A stretch of DNA of 47,539 nt from Chitinophagaceae bacterium (GTDB taxonomy: Bacteria; Bacteroidota; Bacteroidia; Chitinophagales; Chitinophagaceae). Made by a program: the position numbers and the translations under genes. The stretch's first letter is position 1. The number at the start of each line of letters is the position of its first letter. This document shows, one piece after another, positions 28,727 through 37,703 of this stretch. A model generated the notes under the pieces. That model did no database searches. It was not told the origin of the DNA and saw nothing but the letters and a program-made list of their open reading frames with translations. Location: the NCBI GenBank assembly GCA_947453295.1, contig CANGGD010000005.1, forward strand, positions 1-47,539, in the 5' to 3' direction.

Positions 28727-29125
28727 ATGGTAACTGATCCAATTGCAGATTATTTAACGAGAATTCGTAACGCACAAATGGCTAATCATCGTATTGTAGA
28801 AATACCTGCTAGCAATTTGAAAAAACGTATTACTGAAATTTTGTACGACAAAGGATACATTCTTAAATACAAATTTGAAGACGATAGCAAACAAGGGCTA
28901 ATCAAAATAGCTTTGAAGTACGATCCGTCTACAAAATTACCTGCTATCCAAAGTTTAGAAAGAATTAGCCGTCCAGGTTTACGTTCTTATGCAAAACCAG
29001 AAGAATTTAAGCGTGTGAGCAACGGATTAGGAATTGCTATAGTGTCTACTTCAAAAGGAGTAATGACAGACAAAGAAGCTAAAGCTCAAAATGTAGGAGG
29101 AGAAGTCCTTTGCAGTATATTCTAA
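28727..29125 (+). CDS. rpsH: 30S ribosomal protein S8
   Basis: 132 aa. Starts [19 protein letters not shown] and ends with the S8 signature [19 protein letters not shown]. In E. coli S8 represses the spc operon by binding mRNA near rplE; the paired hairpins just upstream of this gene are candidates for a comparable site, unproven. Confidence 0.98.
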   Translation: MVTDPIADYLTRIRNAQMANHRIVEIPASNLKKRITEILYDKGYILKYKFEDDSKQGLIKIALKYDPSTKLPAIQSLERISRPGLRSYAKPEEFKRVSNGLGIAIVSTSKGVMTDKEAKAQNVGGEVLCSIF

Positions 29126-29135
29126 TTAAGCCTTA

Positions 29136-29157
29136 AGCCATCTCACTATACATGGCT
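29136..29157 (+). promoter_or_regulatory. Inverted repeat between rpsH and rplF
   Basis: AGCCAT (29136-29141) and ATGGCT (29152-29157) with a 10-nt loop, preceded by a direct TTAAGCC duplication. A weak, isolated stem. Confidence 0.35.
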
Positions 29158-29202
29158 GACCGCAGATAGAAAAAATAAATTTAAAACAAACAAATTATTA
29201 CA

Positions 29203-29757
29203 ATGAGTCGTATAGGAAAAAAACCAGTAGATGTTCCATCAGGTGTAACCATCACCGTTGGAAAAGATAATATCATCACTGTAAAAGGACCAAAAGGAGA
29301 ATTGAAACAAGACATTGATAGAGATATTGTTGTTGAAATAAAAGACAACACTGTTTTGTTTAGTCGCCCAACTGATCAAATTCGTCACCGCGCAATGCAC
29401 GGTTTGTACCGTTCTTTGATTAGTAACATGGTTAAAGGAGTTACTGAAGGATTTAAAAAAGAATTAGAGTTAGTAGGGGTAGGTTATAAAGCAGCTAACC
29501 AAGGAAATATTTTAGATTTATCTCTTGGATATTCTCATAACATTCTATTTGAAATTCCAAAAGAATTAAAAGTAGCCACTGCTCAAGAAAAAGGTAAAAA
29601 CCCGATCATTTCTTTAGAAAGTATCGATAAACAATTACTTGGTCAGGTTTGTGCTAAAATCAGAAGCTTACGTAAACCAGAACCATACAAAGGTAAAGGG
29701 GTTAAATTTGTAGGTGAAGTATTGAGAAGAAAAGCTGGTAAATCTGCTGGTAAATAA
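29203..29757 (+). CDS. rplF: 50S ribosomal protein L6
   Basis: 184 aa, two related domains. MSRIGKKPVDVPSGVTITV is the usual start and the C-terminal PEPYKGKGVKFVGEVLRRKAGK matches the family. It binds 23S rRNA near the GTPase centre. Confidence 0.98.
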   Translation: MSRIGKKPVDVPSGVTITVGKDNIITVKGPKGELKQDIDRDIVVEIKDNTVLFSRPTDQIRHRAMHGLYRSLISNMVKGVTEGFKKELELVGVGYKAANQGNILDLSLGYSHNILFEIPKELKVATAQEKGKNPIISLESIDKQLLGQVCAKIRSLRKPEPYKGKGVKFVGEVLRRKAGKSAGK

Positions 29758-29801
29758 GCCCGTTAGGTTTTGATAGAATAAGATCAATAAAATAAAACAA
29801 A

Positions 29802-29820
29802 TTCCCGGCAGCATCGGGAA
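29802..29820 (+). promoter_or_regulatory. G/C-rich hairpin upstream of rplR
   Basis: TTCCCG (29802-29807) pairs with CGGGAA (29815-29820) around a 7-nt loop GCAGCAT, ending 15 nt before the rplR ATG. It is one of the few G/C-rich stretches in the spacers. Confidence 0.5.
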
Positions 29821-29835
29821 GTAAAACAAAATAGT

Positions 29836-30189
29836 ATGAATAACAAAACAAGTGCAAGACAAAAAATCAGATATCGTATCCGTAAAAAGGTAAGTGGTAC
29901 TGCATCTACACCTCGCCTTTCGGTTTTTAGAAGTAACACAGATATTTATGCTCAATTAATTGATGACAATAATGGAGTAACTATCGCTGCGGCTTCTTCT
30001 AAACAAAAAGATATTAATGCTCAAAAAGCACCAAAAATTGCAAAAAGCAAAATGGTTGGCGAAGCCATCGCTAAAAAAGCAGTTGAACTAGGCGTAAAAA
30101 AAGTGGTGTTTGATCGTAGTGGTTATGTGTATCACGGCCGTGTAAAAGCAGTAGCAGAAGGTGCAAGAGAAGGTGGATTAGATTTTTAA
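29836..30189 (+). CDS. rplR: 50S ribosomal protein L18
   Basis: 117 aa. Has [18 protein letters not shown] and [28 protein letters not shown], the 5S rRNA-binding family signature. It acts with L5. Confidence 0.98.
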   Translation: MNNKTSARQKIRYRIRKKVSGTASTPRLSVFRSNTDIYAQLIDDNNGVTIAAASSKQKDINAQKAPKIAKSKMVGEAIAKKAVELGVKKVVFDRSGYVYHGRVKAVAEGAREGGLDF

Positions 30190-30231
30190 TTTTTTATCAA
30201 CAAGATTTATATCAACAATTAAATAGAATAA

Positions 30232-30750
30232 ATGTCAAACGTAATTCTTAATAAAATGAAAGCCGGTGACCTCGAATTAAAAGAGAAGGTGGTTGCCATT
30301 AACCGTGTGGTTAAGACAACTAAAGGCGGTCGTGCATTCAGTTTTTCTGCATTAGTAGTTGTTGGAAATGAAGCCGGAGTAGTAGGTCACGGACTTGGTA
30401 AAGCAAAAGAAGTTCAAGAAGCTATTACAAAAGGTATAGAAGATGCTAAGAAAAATTTAATCAAAGTTCCTGTTATGCATGGAACAATACCTCACGAACA
30501 GTTGAGCAAAGAAGGTGCTGCAAAAGTATTGATTAAGCCAGCCGCTCATGGTACGGGTGTAATCGCTGGAGGTAGCATGCGTGCGGTGCTTGAGTTTGCT
30601 GGTATCACAGACGTTTTGGCAAAGAACCTAGGTTCTGCTAATCCTCATAACGTGGTAAAAGCAACTTTCAAAGCATTAGCTAGTTTACGTGAACCAATAG
30701 CTGTTGCAAAAACAAGAAACATTTCTTTGAAAAAAGTATTTAACGGATAA
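30232..30750 (+). CDS. rpsE: 30S ribosomal protein S5
   Basis: 172 aa. Contains [20 protein letters not shown] and [19 protein letters not shown], from the dsRBD-like and C-terminal domains. S5 lines the mRNA entry channel with S3 and S4 and influences decoding fidelity. Confidence 0.98.
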   Translation: MSNVILNKMKAGDLELKEKVVAINRVVKTTKGGRAFSFSALVVVGNEAGVVGHGLGKAKEVQEAITKGIEDAKKNLIKVPVMHGTIPHEQLSKEGAAKVLIKPAAHGTGVIAGGSMRAVLEFAGITDVLAKNLGSANPHNVVKATFKALASLREPIAVAKTRNISLKKVFNG

Positions 30751-30780
30751 TAAGGTTTTATCATTATTTAAGTATCAAGT

Positions 30781-30960
30781 ATGAAAAAGATAAAAGTAAC
30801 TCAAGTAAAAAGTGTAATCGACAGATCTGAGCGTCAGAAAAGAACAATGGTTGCATTGGGTTTGAAAAAATTAAACGCATCTGTTGAAGTAGAAGCTACT
30901 CCTCAGATATTAGGTATGGTAACTAAAGTACATCACTTAGTGAAAGTAGAAGAAATTTAA
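30781..30960 (+). CDS. rpmD: 50S ribosomal protein L30
   Basis: A short gene in the gap between rpsE and rplO. The ATG at 30781 opens a 59-residue frame ending in TAA at 30960. The product starts MKKIKVTQVKSVIDRSERQK and continues with RTMVALGLKKLN and a GMVTKVHHLVKVEE end, which is the L30 pattern. The order S5-L30-L15 is the standard spc arrangement, which confirms the identity. Confidence 0.96.
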   Translation: MKKIKVTQVKSVIDRSERQKRTMVALGLKKLNASVEVEATPQILGMVTKVHHLVKVEEI

Positions 30961-30967
30961 TTTTCAA

Positions 30968-31038
30968 AAATAGAGTAGTATTTATCTACTCTATTTCTAT
31001 AAACACACATTTTTAATAATAGCGAGGGGCGATTCCCC
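30968..31038 (+). promoter_or_regulatory. Long hairpin plus GGGG/CCCC stem between rpmD and rplO
   Basis: AAATAGAGTAG (30968-30978) pairs perfectly with CTACTCTATTT (30986-30996), an 11-bp stem with a 7-nt loop. A second small stem GGGG/CCCC (31026-31029 with 31035-31038) lies 22 nt before rplO. The first stem is as long as a terminator but is followed only by CTATAAAC, so it may attenuate or protect the mRNA rather than stop transcription. Confidence 0.6.
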
Positions 31039-31059
31039 GAAAGTTTAAAATCAAAAAAC

Positions 31060-31509
31060 ATGAAATTACATTCTCTAAAACCAGCCGAAGGATCAACTCA
31101 CAGAGAGAAAAGATTAGGCCGTGGTGAAGCAAGTGGAAAAGGTGGTACGTCTACAAAAGGTAATAAAGGAGGACAAAGCCGTGCAGGTTACAAAAGTAAA
31201 AAAGCACATGAAGGTGGACAGATGCCTATTCAACGTCGTATTCCAAAACGCGGATTTACAAATATCAATCGCGTAGAGTTCAAAATAATCAACGTTGGTA
31301 AAATTGATCATTATGCTGAAAAATATGGCATTACTGAATTCAGTTTATCAAATCTATACGTTAACGGTTTAATTAGTCAAACGGATAGCGTTAAAATATT
31401 AGGAAATGGCGAGATTAAAGGAAGCTATACTTTCAAAGTAAACGCGGTTAGCGAAAAAGCAAAAACTGCTATCGAAGCTGCAGGCGGAACAGTAGAAATA
31501 ATCAAATAA
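31060..31509 (+). CDS. rplO: 50S ribosomal protein L15
   Basis: 149 aa. Begins MKLHSLKPAEGSTHREKRLG and has the Gly/Lys-rich GRGEASGKGGTSTKGNKGGQ segment and the GGQMPIQRRIPKRGF motif. It is a late-assembling 50S protein. Confidence 0.98.
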   Translation: MKLHSLKPAEGSTHREKRLGRGEASGKGGTSTKGNKGGQSRAGYKSKKAHEGGQMPIQRRIPKRGFTNINRVEFKIINVGKIDHYAEKYGITEFSLSNLYVNGLISQTDSVKILGNGEIKGSYTFKVNAVSEKAKTAIEAAGGTVEIIK

Positions 31510-31576
31510 TTCCCCGATATTTGTACAGCGTAAAATGCGCCTTTACTTTTTTCAAAAATTAAATTGATTACATTCC

Positions 31577-32926
31577 GTGAAGAAATTATTTACTACACTC
31601 AAGAATATTTGGACAATTGAAGAACTTCGAAACAAAATAACATTTACGTTATTATTGCTCTTCATCTATCGTTTAGGTTCATTCATCGTTTTACCTGGTA
31701 TAGATCCCAATAAATTAGGAAATCTTAATAGTAGTGCCAGCAGCGGTATGCTTGGTTTACTTGATGCATTTGTAGGAGGAGCCTTTTCAAAAGCCTCCAT
31801 CTTTGCTTTAGGTATCATGCCCTATATTTCTGCTTCTATCTTTATGCAATTGATGACAATCCTTGTTCCTCAAATGGCTAAAGTTCAACAAGAAGGAGAA
31901 AGCGGTAGAAAGAAAATTAACCAATGGACTCGTTACCTTACCATTGTTGTTACTGCGTTTCAAGCTGCAGCTTACATCGGATATTTAAAAAGTCCAGCTA
32001 ATGCAGAAGCTTTAATTGCTTCATACAGCAGTTTCTTTTGGCTTTCAACTGTAATTATTTTAACTGTAGGTACATTATTTGTAATGTGGTTAGGTGAAAA
32101 AATTACTGATAAAGGATTAGGTAATGGTACTTCTTTAATTATCATGATTGGAATTTTAGCGAGATTGCCACAGTCTTTCGGACAAGAGTGGTCTTCAAGA
32201 ATAGCACAAAGAGGTGCGGGCGGTTTGTTGTTGATGTTAGTTGAAATTGTATTTATGATTGCCATTATCATGGGCTTAATCATGTTGGTTCAAGGAACAA
32301 GAAAAGTTGCGGTAGAATACGCAAAACAAATAGTTGGAAGTCGCCAAATGGGCGGAGCAAGAAACTTCCTTCCTTTAAAAGTTAATTCGGCAGGAGTTAT
32401 GCCAATTATCTTTGCTCAGGCAATTTTATTCTTACCTACAATATTCTCTGGTTTTACAGGAGAAGGTTGGGCTAAATATTTTACTGATCATACCAATATA
32501 GTTTATATGATTGTATATTCTATTTGTGTGATTGCATTTACTTTCCTTTATACTGCTTTGATATTTAATCCTAAGCAAATGGCAGAAGAATTAAAAAGAA
32601 GCAATGGCTTTATCCCTGGAGTTAAACCAGGAGAAGAAACTGCTGATTTTATCGGTGCTATAATGGATAGAATTACTTTACCAGGTGCGGTTTTATTGGC
32701 TTTGGTTGGAATTCTTCCAGGTATCTTTCAATTAGTATTTGGAATGTCTCAAGGATTTTCTACTTTCTTCGGAGGTACATCTTTATTGATCATGGTAGGT
32801 GTTATTCTTGATACTTTACAACAAATTGAAACGCAACTTTTAATGCGTGAATACGATGGTTTGATGAGTGGCGGTGCAAGAATTCAAGGAAGACAAACAA
32901 TCTCTTCTGTTCCATCTGGAATGTAA
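31577..32926 (+). CDS. secY: Protein translocase channel subunit SecY
   Basis: 449 aa integral inner-membrane protein, the core of the SecYEG channel. The start is a GTG at 31577: the next residues KKLFTTLKNIWTIEELRNKI are the conserved N-terminus, and no upstream ATG fits. The visible pattern is that of ten membrane spans, with GIMPYISASIFMQLM (plug region to TM2), LGEKITDKGLGNGTSLIIM and FIPGVKPGEETADFI (cytosolic loop before TM9). It exports the signal-peptide proteins of this window, including the T9SS substrates, to the periplasm. Confidence 0.98.
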   Translation: MKKLFTTLKNIWTIEELRNKITFTLLLLFIYRLGSFIVLPGIDPNKLGNLNSSASSGMLGLLDAFVGGAFSKASIFALGIMPYISASIFMQLMTILVPQMAKVQQEGESGRKKINQWTRYLTIVVTAFQAAAYIGYLKSPANAEALIASYSSFFWLSTVIILTVGTLFVMWLGEKITDKGLGNGTSLIIMIGILARLPQSFGQEWSSRIAQRGAGGLLLMLVEIVFMIAIIMGLIMLVQGTRKVAVEYAKQIVGSRQMGGARNFLPLKVNSAGVMPIIFAQAILFLPTIFSGFTGEGWAKYFTDHTNIVYMIVYSICVIAFTFLYTALIFNPKQMAEELKRSNGFIPGVKPGEETADFIGAIMDRITLPGAVLLALVGILPGIFQLVFGMSQGFSTFFGGTSLLIMVGVILDTLQQIETQLLMREYDGLMSGGARIQGRQTISSVPSGM

Positions 32927-32951
32927 TACTTTAATAACTAATTAATATATC

Positions 32952-32984
32952 AACCCCGACGATTATCGTTGGGGTTTGTTTTAA
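32952..32984 (+). terminator. Terminator between secY and map
   Basis: AACCCC plus GACG (32952-32961) pairs with the segment 32967-32976 (CGTT then GGGGTT), one G-T wobble included, making a 10-bp stem with a 5-nt loop. It is followed by TGTTTTAATTT. It separates map from the ribosomal cluster; some read-through is likely because map starts only 23 nt later. Confidence 0.75.
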
Positions 32985-32998
32985 TTTGCAATTCAATT

Positions 32999-33805
32999 AT
33001 GATAACATATAAAAACCAAGAAGAAATCGAAATTATGCGTGAGGCTTGCTTGCTGGTAGGGAAAGCGCATGCTGCAGCTGCAAGTATATTAAAGCCCGGG
33101 ATTTCTACTATGCAAATCAATGATCTGGTGGAAGAATTCATTCGTGATAATGGCGCAACGCCCTCATTTAAAAATTATCACGGGTTTCCATACGCAACCT
33201 GTATCTCAATGAATGAAGCTGTAGTACATGGTTTTCCAGGAAGTCATATGCTTACAGAAGGAGATATTTTTTCTTTGGATATTGGGGTTTATAAAAATGG
33301 ATTTCATGGAGATAGCGCTTATACATACGCGATAGGTTCTGTTTCGGATGAAGTAAAACAATTGTTAAGAGTTACAAAAGAATCTTTGTACCTGGGCATC
33401 AGTAAAGCCAGACAAGGAAACAGAGTAGGAGATATCGCAAATGCTATTCAAGAACATACAGAAAAAAAACATGGCTATGGTGTAGTAAGAGAACTAGTGG
33501 GACATGGTTTGGGTAGGTCATTACATGAAGATCCTCAGGTGCCTAATTATGGTAAAAAGGGAACAGGTGCTAAATTAAAGGCAGGTATGGTTTTGGCGAT
33601 TGAACCAATGATTAATATGGGTGTGAAAGATGTGGTGCATTTAGACGATGGTTGGACAGTTCTTACAAAAGACAGAAAGCCTTCCGCTCATTTTGAACAT
33701 GATGTTTGTATAACCACTGCAGAGCCAGATATCTTATCATCATTTAAAGAAATAGAAGAAGCAGAAAAAAAGAATAGTAACTTGTCTTGGAGCTATACAA
33801 TCTAA
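32999..33805 (+). CDS. map: Type I methionine aminopeptidase
   Basis: 268 aa. Removes the initiator methionine from nascent proteins with a dinuclear metal centre. The five ligands are visible: Asp94 (FSLDIGV), Asp105 (HGDSAYT), His169 (LVGHGLG), Glu202 (AIEPM) and Glu233 (HFEHDV), plus the substrate-binding His77 region in AVVHGFPG. The ATG at 32999 gives the usual MITYKNQEEIEIMREA start; an in-frame TTG at 32969 would begin inside the terminator hairpin and is rejected. Its position after secY is the classical spc order. Confidence 0.97.
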   Translation: MITYKNQEEIEIMREACLLVGKAHAAAASILKPGISTMQINDLVEEFIRDNGATPSFKNYHGFPYATCISMNEAVVHGFPGSHMLTEGDIFSLDIGVYKNGFHGDSAYTYAIGSVSDEVKQLLRVTKESLYLGISKARQGNRVGDIANAIQEHTEKKHGYGVVRELVGHGLGRSLHEDPQVPNYGKKGTGAKLKAGMVLAIEPMINMGVKDVVHLDDGWTVLTKDRKPSAHFEHDVCITTAEPDILSSFKEIEEAEKKNSNLSWSYTI

Positions 33806-33843
33806 TTGTTGGATTGAACATCAAACTAATAAAATAAATCATT

Positions 33844-35097
33844 TTGAAAAACAAAAAACTTGTTGTTATCGGTGGAGGAGCAGCAGGTTTTTTTTGTGCA
33901 GTAAATGCAGCGAGATTGTATCCACAACTTCAGGTTGTTATCATTGAAAAAACATCAAAATTATTAAGTAAGGTAAAGGTTAGTGGCGGCGGGCGTTGCA
34001 ACGTAACGCATGCTTGCTTTACAGTTAGTGAGTTAGTAAAAAAATATCCTAGGGGTGCAAATTTTCTGAAAAAATCATTTCATCATTTTAATACCACACA
34101 TACCATTCAATGGTTTGAAGAAAGGGGCGTGGTTTTAAAAACAGAAACGGATGGAAGAATGTTTCCTCAAACAAATAATTCACAAACTATTATTGATTGC
34201 CTGCTACATGAGGCTAATAAATATGGAATAGAAATTTTGATGAACTCACCTGTACATTCCATTCATCCCAAAAAAACAATAATAGATGGAGTTGAGCATA
34301 ACTCATTCAATATTCTGTATGCAAACAACAAAGAAATAAATGCCGATTTTATCTGCATTGCATCAGGAGGTTTTTCAAAACTTTCTCAGTTTGACTGGTT
34401 ATCTAATGTAGGTCATTCAATAATAAATCCTGTGCCTTCATTATTTACATTCAATATGCCCAAACATCCTATTACAGGGTTGATGGGTGTTACCATTCAA
34501 AATGCAGTAGTAAAGATATCAAGCACAAAATGGCAACAAGATGGCCCTGTTTTAATTACTCATTGGGGATTGAGTGGGCCAGCGATTTTGAAACTATCTG
34601 CTTGGGCTGCCCGAGATTTGGCCGCACTCAATTATGATTTTACCATAATGATTAATTGGATTCCGGAATACAATGAAAATACATTAAGAGAAAAACTATC
34701 GACTGTTAGATTTGAAATGGCCTCTCAAAAAATAAGCAACAGAAATCCATTCAGTTTGCCTTCAAGATTCTGGGAATTTTGTTTGCAACAATCAGGCATA
34801 AACGAAGATATAAGATGGGCTGACTTGCCCGCTAAAGAGCAAAATAAATTAATTAAGAATTTGTGCGCAGCATCATTTGATATTAATGGCAAGACTACTT
34901 TTAAAGAAGAATTTGTTACTGCAGGCGGTATTAATCTTGCTGAAATTGATTTTAATAACATGCAGAGTAAAACCATGCCAGGTTTGTTTTTCGCAGGAGA
35001 AGTGGTTGATGTAGACGGGGTTACCGGTGGGTTTAACTTTCAACATGCATGGACAAGTGGATGGCTGGCCGCTCAAGGAATAGGTACATTAATTTAA
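33844..35097 (+). CDS. HI0933-family FAD-dependent oxidoreductase
   Basis: 417 aa with a TTG start at 33844, required to include the Rossmann strand before the dinucleotide motif GGGAAG (residues 10-15). Other family signatures are KVKVSGGGRCNVTH (~residues 44-57), GRMFPQTNNSQTI, HWGLSGPAILKLS and the C-terminal FAGEVVDVDGVTGGFNFQHAW. This is the HI0933/YhiN flavoprotein family, often labelled aminoacetone oxidase-like; the physiological substrate is not established. It lies 38 nt after map and just ahead of the permease gene, so the three probably form one transcript. Confidence 0.9.
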   Translation: MKNKKLVVIGGGAAGFFCAVNAARLYPQLQVVIIEKTSKLLSKVKVSGGGRCNVTHACFTVSELVKKYPRGANFLKKSFHHFNTTHTIQWFEERGVVLKTETDGRMFPQTNNSQTIIDCLLHEANKYGIEILMNSPVHSIHPKKTIIDGVEHNSFNILYANNKEINADFICIASGGFSKLSQFDWLSNVGHSIINPVPSLFTFNMPKHPITGLMGVTIQNAVVKISSTKWQQDGPVLITHWGLSGPAILKLSAWAARDLAALNYDFTIMINWIPEYNENTLREKLSTVRFEMASQKISNRNPFSLPSRFWEFCLQQSGINEDIRWADLPAKEQNKLIKNLCAASFDINGKTTFKEEFVTAGGINLAEIDFNNMQSKTMPGLFFAGEVVDVDGVTGGFNFQHAWTSGWLAAQGIGTLI

Positions 35098-35123
35098 TAC
35101 AATTGAATTATCTTGCTGACGGA

Positions 35124-36218
35124 ATGAAAAAAATAGATAAATACATATTATCGAAGTATTTAAAAACATTTTTCTTTTGTTTGATAATGTTTACTGCAAT
35201 TGTTGTGGTAGTAGATTTAAGCGAGAAGACCGACAACTTTGTAAACCCACAACTTACGGTAAGAAAAATAATCTGCGACTACTATCTTGCATTTATACCG
35301 CATATAGATGCGATGCTTTTTCCATTATTTGTGTTTCTTTCTGTGATTTTTTTTACTTCAAAAATGGCCGCAAGGTCTGAGATTATTGCTATTTTGAGTA
35401 GCGGCATAAGTTTTAGAAGATTTTTGATCCCATATATTGCAGGCGGTTTATTATTAGCAATATTACTATGGGTTGGGAATTTATATTTCATTCCTCAAGC
35501 CAACAGGCAGTGGGCTAATTTCGAAAAAACATACATCAACAACAAAGCTATTCCTACCGAACAAAATTCATCTTACCGACAAAACATTTATTTTAGATTA
35601 GACTCCAACACCTATGCCGGTATTAAAGGATATGATACTGTTTCAAAATCGGGTAATGGAATATTGATACAAAAATTTTCAAACAACAAATTGGTTTATG
35701 ATTTAAGAGCCATTAATTTTCAATGGGATACTGCAAAAAGAAATTGGAAATTATTTTCAGTGCTGGAAAGAAATATTCATCCTTCCAATGAATCTTTGGT
35801 GTTTAGTCAGAATAAATCAGTAGTGTATAATTTTAAGCCCATAGATTTAAAACAAGATGATTATCTAAAGGATCAGCTTACCAGTTCTGAATTAAATAAT
35901 TTCATCAAAATGGAAAAGCTGAGAGGTTCAGAAATGTTGAGTACCTATGAAGTTGAAAAATACAATAGAGACGCGATGCCCTTTTCGGTTTTGATTTTAA
36001 CTGTCATTGGAGCGGTATTGGCTTCAAAAAAAGTTAGGGGTGGAAGTGGCTTTCATTTAGCACTTGGCGTTTTTATCAGTGTCATGTACATTCTGGTTAG
36101 TCGTTTAACAACGGTATTTGCGACCAAAGGAAATTTTACGCCCTGGTTAGCAGCATGGTTGCCAAACATGATTTTCGGGGTTCTAGCCATATATTTTTAC
36201 AAAAAGGCTCCAAAATAA
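35124..36218 (+). CDS. LptF/LptG-family permease (YjgP/YjgQ)
   Basis: 364 aa from the ATG at 35124 (MKKIDKYILSKYLKTFFFCL); an in-frame ATG at 35049 lies inside the previous gene and would add 25 atypical residues. There are three N-terminal membrane segments (~13-35, ~55-77, ~97-118), a periplasmic beta-rich domain of about 150 residues, then three C-terminal segments beginning MPFSVLILTVIGAVLASKK. This is the layout of LptF/LptG, the membrane partners of the LptB ATPase that move lipopolysaccharide from the inner membrane toward the LptA bridge. Which of the two it is cannot be decided from this gene alone. Confidence 0.88.
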   Translation: MKKIDKYILSKYLKTFFFCLIMFTAIVVVVDLSEKTDNFVNPQLTVRKIICDYYLAFIPHIDAMLFPLFVFLSVIFFTSKMAARSEIIAILSSGISFRRFLIPYIAGGLLLAILLWVGNLYFIPQANRQWANFEKTYINNKAIPTEQNSSYRQNIYFRLDSNTYAGIKGYDTVSKSGNGILIQKFSNNKLVYDLRAINFQWDTAKRNWKLFSVLERNIHPSNESLVFSQNKSVVYNFKPIDLKQDDYLKDQLTSSELNNFIKMEKLRGSEMLSTYEVEKYNRDAMPFSVLILTVIGAVLASKKVRGGSGFHLALGVFISVMYILVSRLTTVFATKGNFTPWLAAWLPNMIFGVLAIYFYKKAPK

Positions 36219-36256
36219 TTTTCTAAATCGTTATAGTAAAACTTTATGACAAAACT

Positions 36257-36288
36257 TTTGTTTAACAGAGTAGGTCATCGTAATTTTA
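36257..36288 (+). promoter_or_regulatory. Probable citrate synthase promoter
   Basis: TTTG at 36257-36260, 20-nt spacer, TAATTTTA at 36281-36288 (7 of 8 fit to TAnnTTTG). The start codon is 36 nt downstream. Confidence 0.55.
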
Positions 36289-36324
36289 ATGCTAAATAAA
36301 AATCTACATAATAAATAACAACTC

Positions 36325-37650
36325 ATGGGAATTATCAAAGACAGGTTCAAACAAAAATCAGATATTGTTGGTGCAGAAATAAAAGAATTAATAAAAGAAC
36401 ACGGCAATAAAAAGATAGGGGAAGTGACGTTAAGTCAAGCTTATCAAGGGATGAGAGGCATCACAGGATTAGTAACAGAAACCTCTTTGTTAGATGCTCA
36501 TGAAGGAATTAGATTCAGAGGATATTCAATACCAGAATTAAAAGAAAAATTACCAACTGCTCCAAATGGAACAGAACCTTTGCCAGAAGGATTGTTTTAT
36601 TTGATGTTGATAGGCGAGTTGCCAACAGAAGATGATGTAAATCATTTAACTAGTGTATGGCAAAGAAGAAGCCACGTTCCTAAGCATGTATTTGATACAA
36701 TAGAAGCATTGCCTGTAAGCACACATCCAATGACTCAATTCGTTGTAGCCATTATGGCTTTACAAACAGAGAGTGAGTTTGCCAGAAGATATGCCAAAGG
36801 GATGAGCAAAAAAGATTATTGGGAAGCGGTGTTTGATGATTCGATGGACTTAATTGCCAGACTGCCAAGAATTGCTGCGTATATATATCGACGTAAGTAT
36901 AAGAATGGAGATCATATTCAGCCGAATGGTTTGTTAGACTGGTCGGGTAATTTTGCACACATGATGGGTTATGATGACGAAGGGTTTAAGGAATTGATGA
37001 GATTATACATGACGATACATGCAGATCATGAAGGAGGAAATGTATCAGCACATACTACTCATTTAGTAGGATCCGCATTGAGTGATCCTTATTTAAGTTT
37101 TGCTGCAGGCATGAATGGACTAGCAGGGCCTTTACATGGGTTGGCTAATCAAGAGGTGATAAAATGGATATTTGAAATGAGAGAAGCTTTGGGAACAGAA
37201 TCTCCATCAAAAGAACAGATAGAAGAATATGTAAAGAAAACATTGAGCGAAGGAAAAGTTGTGCCAGGATACGGACATGCGGTATTGCGTAAAACAGATC
37301 CACGATTTACTGCACAAATGGAGTTTGGAAAGAAACATATGGCTAACGATCCTTTGGTACAAACCGTTTGGAATATTTATGATGCGGTGCCGCCGATACT
37401 ATCATCAATGGGAAAAATTAAAAACCCATGGCCTAACGTAGATGCACATAGTGGTGCTTTGTTGGTGCATTATGGTATGGTAGAATATGAATTTTACACA
37501 GTGTTATTTGGTGTGTCAAGAGCATTAGGTGTATTGGCCAGCTTATGTTGGGACAGAGCTTTAGGTTTCCCATTAGAAAGACCAAAATCGGTAACAACGG
37601 CATTGGTAAAAGATTGGTTAGAAGGGAAGGGAGAAGTTTGGGGAGAATAA
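36325..37650 (+). CDS. gltA: Citrate synthase, eukaryotic (mitochondrial) sequence type
   Basis: 441 aa. Condenses acetyl-CoA and oxaloacetate to citrate, the entry to the TCA cycle. Catalytic residues are in place: His271 ([11 protein letters not shown]), His318 ([15 protein letters not shown]) and Asp373 (WPNVDAHSG). The text of the protein follows the mitochondrial enzyme rather than E. coli Glt[78 protein letters not shown] and [12 protein letters not shown] all have near-identical counterparts in vertebrate citrate synthase as I know it. It has no targeting peptide. Single-gene unit with its own promoter and terminator. Confidence 0.96.
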   Translation: MGIIKDRFKQKSDIVGAEIKELIKEHGNKKIGEVTLSQAYQGMRGITGLVTETSLLDAHEGIRFRGYSIPELKEKLPTAPNGTEPLPEGLFYLMLIGELPTEDDVNHLTSVWQRRSHVPKHVFDTIEALPVSTHPMTQFVVAIMALQTESEFARRYAKGMSKKDYWEAVFDDSMDLIARLPRIAAYIYRRKYKNGDHIQPNGLLDWSGNFAHMMGYDDEGFKELMRLYMTIHADHEGGNVSAHTTHLVGSALSDPYLSFAAGMNGLAGPLHGLANQEVIKWIFEMREALGTESPSKEQIEEYVKKTLSEGKVVPGYGHAVLRKTDPRFTAQMEFGKKHMANDPLVQTVWNIYDAVPPILSSMGKIKNPWPNVDAHSGALLVHYGMVEYEFYTVLFGVSRALGVLASLCWDRALGFPLERPKSVTTALVKDWLEGKGEVWGE

Positions 37651-37673
37651 TTTAAAAATAAAAAATATTGACC

Positions 37674-37703
37674 GCCCACCATTTAAATGGTGGGCTTTTT
37701 TTT
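37674..37703 (+). terminator. Rho-independent terminator of citrate synthase
   Basis: A perfect 22-nt palindrome at 37674-37695 (stem GCCCACCAT, loop TTAA) followed by eight Ts. The strongest terminator in the window. Confidence 0.95.

Noticed and set aside
31510-31576. Terminator-like GTAAA/TTTAC stem followed by T6 between rplO and secY
   Set aside because: Only 5 bp, A/T-rich, and it would cut off secY; too weak to call.
32969-32998. TTG start extending map by ten residues
   Set aside because: It would begin within the secY terminator stem, and MITYKNQEEIE is the normal family start.
35049-35123. Upstream ATG extending the LptF/LptG protein by 25 residues
   Set aside because: It lies inside the preceding gene and adds a polar segment before the normal MKKIDKYILSKYL start.
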